From CAZKUN01 sp964555935 (lineage in GTDB: Bacteria; Armatimonadota; Zipacnadia; Zipacnadales; VGFC01): a stretch of DNA of 22,026 nucleotides. Positions 22,020 through 22,026 of this stretch are shown here, in pieces. A program made the translations under genes and the position numbers. How positions within the stretch are numbered: position 1 is the first letter of the stretch; every line of letters begins with the position of its first letter. The stretch is taken from assembly GCA_964555935.1 (NCBI GenBank), contig CAZKUN010000157.1, forward strand, positions 1-22,026, given 5' to 3'. The notes beneath the pieces were generated by a model. That model made no database searches. It saw only the letters and a program-made list of their open reading frames with translations, and was not told the origin of the DNA.

Positions 22020-22026
22020 ATGCTTC

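Noticed and set aside
1..22026. CRISPR array, tRNA or rRNA genes, prophage or integrase genes
   Set aside because: All gaps of notable size were read; none shows regular spaced repeats, cloverleaf-like structure, or phage or recombinase motifs.

Overview
This window is a dense, GC-rich stretch of bacterial chromosome with about fifteen protein genes, no RNA genes, no CRISPR array and no transposase gene. The gene content suggests a free-living or host-associated glycan degrader. It has a heparinase II/III-like polysaccharide lyase, two large exported beta-helix proteins, a Cys-type sulfatase, a ROK sugar kinase, a sugar isomerase/epimerase and a URO-D-like protein. A glycyl radical enzyme points to anaerobic growth. 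An ADP-heptose-type nucleotidyltransferase points to a Gram-negative-like envelope. This mix, together with short GACAGG-core palindromes between genes, resembles what I know from Planctomycetota, Armatimonadota, Lentisphaerota and related lineages. That placement is inference; no marker gene is present to fix it.

Layout, left to right. A partial heparinase II/III-like lyase (from the left edge, +) converges on a creatininase-family amidohydrolase (-). Two zinc-ribbon membrane proteins (+) follow, separated by a gap that holds a 71-bp near-perfect palindrome; the second has a PASTA domain and a second palindrome just after its stop. Next comes a tight four-gene operon (+, 5130-9974): sugar isomerase/epimerase, ROK kinase, DeoC-family aldolase and glycyl radical enzyme, with gaps of 6, 12 and 0 bases. 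A DegT-type PLP aminotransferase (+) follows after a 188-base gap and converges, with a 4-base overlap, on two exported beta-helix proteins (-). These two are coupled by an ATGA overlap. Divergent from them is a URO-D-like protein followed by a sulfatase (+). This pair converges on a two-gene operon (-): an HldE-C/RfaE2-type nucleotidyltransferase followed by a ceramidase-like/GNAT fusion. A near-consensus sigma-70 promoter points out of the right edge.

How the genes may work together (inference). The lyase and the two beta-helix proteins would attack an outside or periplasmic glycan, and the sulfatase would remove sulfate, apparently in the cytoplasm because it lacks a signal peptide. The isomerase, kinase, aldolase and glycyl radical enzyme have the order of steps seen in anaerobic deoxy-sugar or sulfo-sugar catabolism: isomerise, phosphorylate, cleave, then eliminate from the small product. 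The substrate cannot be read from sequence. The four-gene operon and the ceramidase-like/GNAT fusion are the two parts most worth following up.
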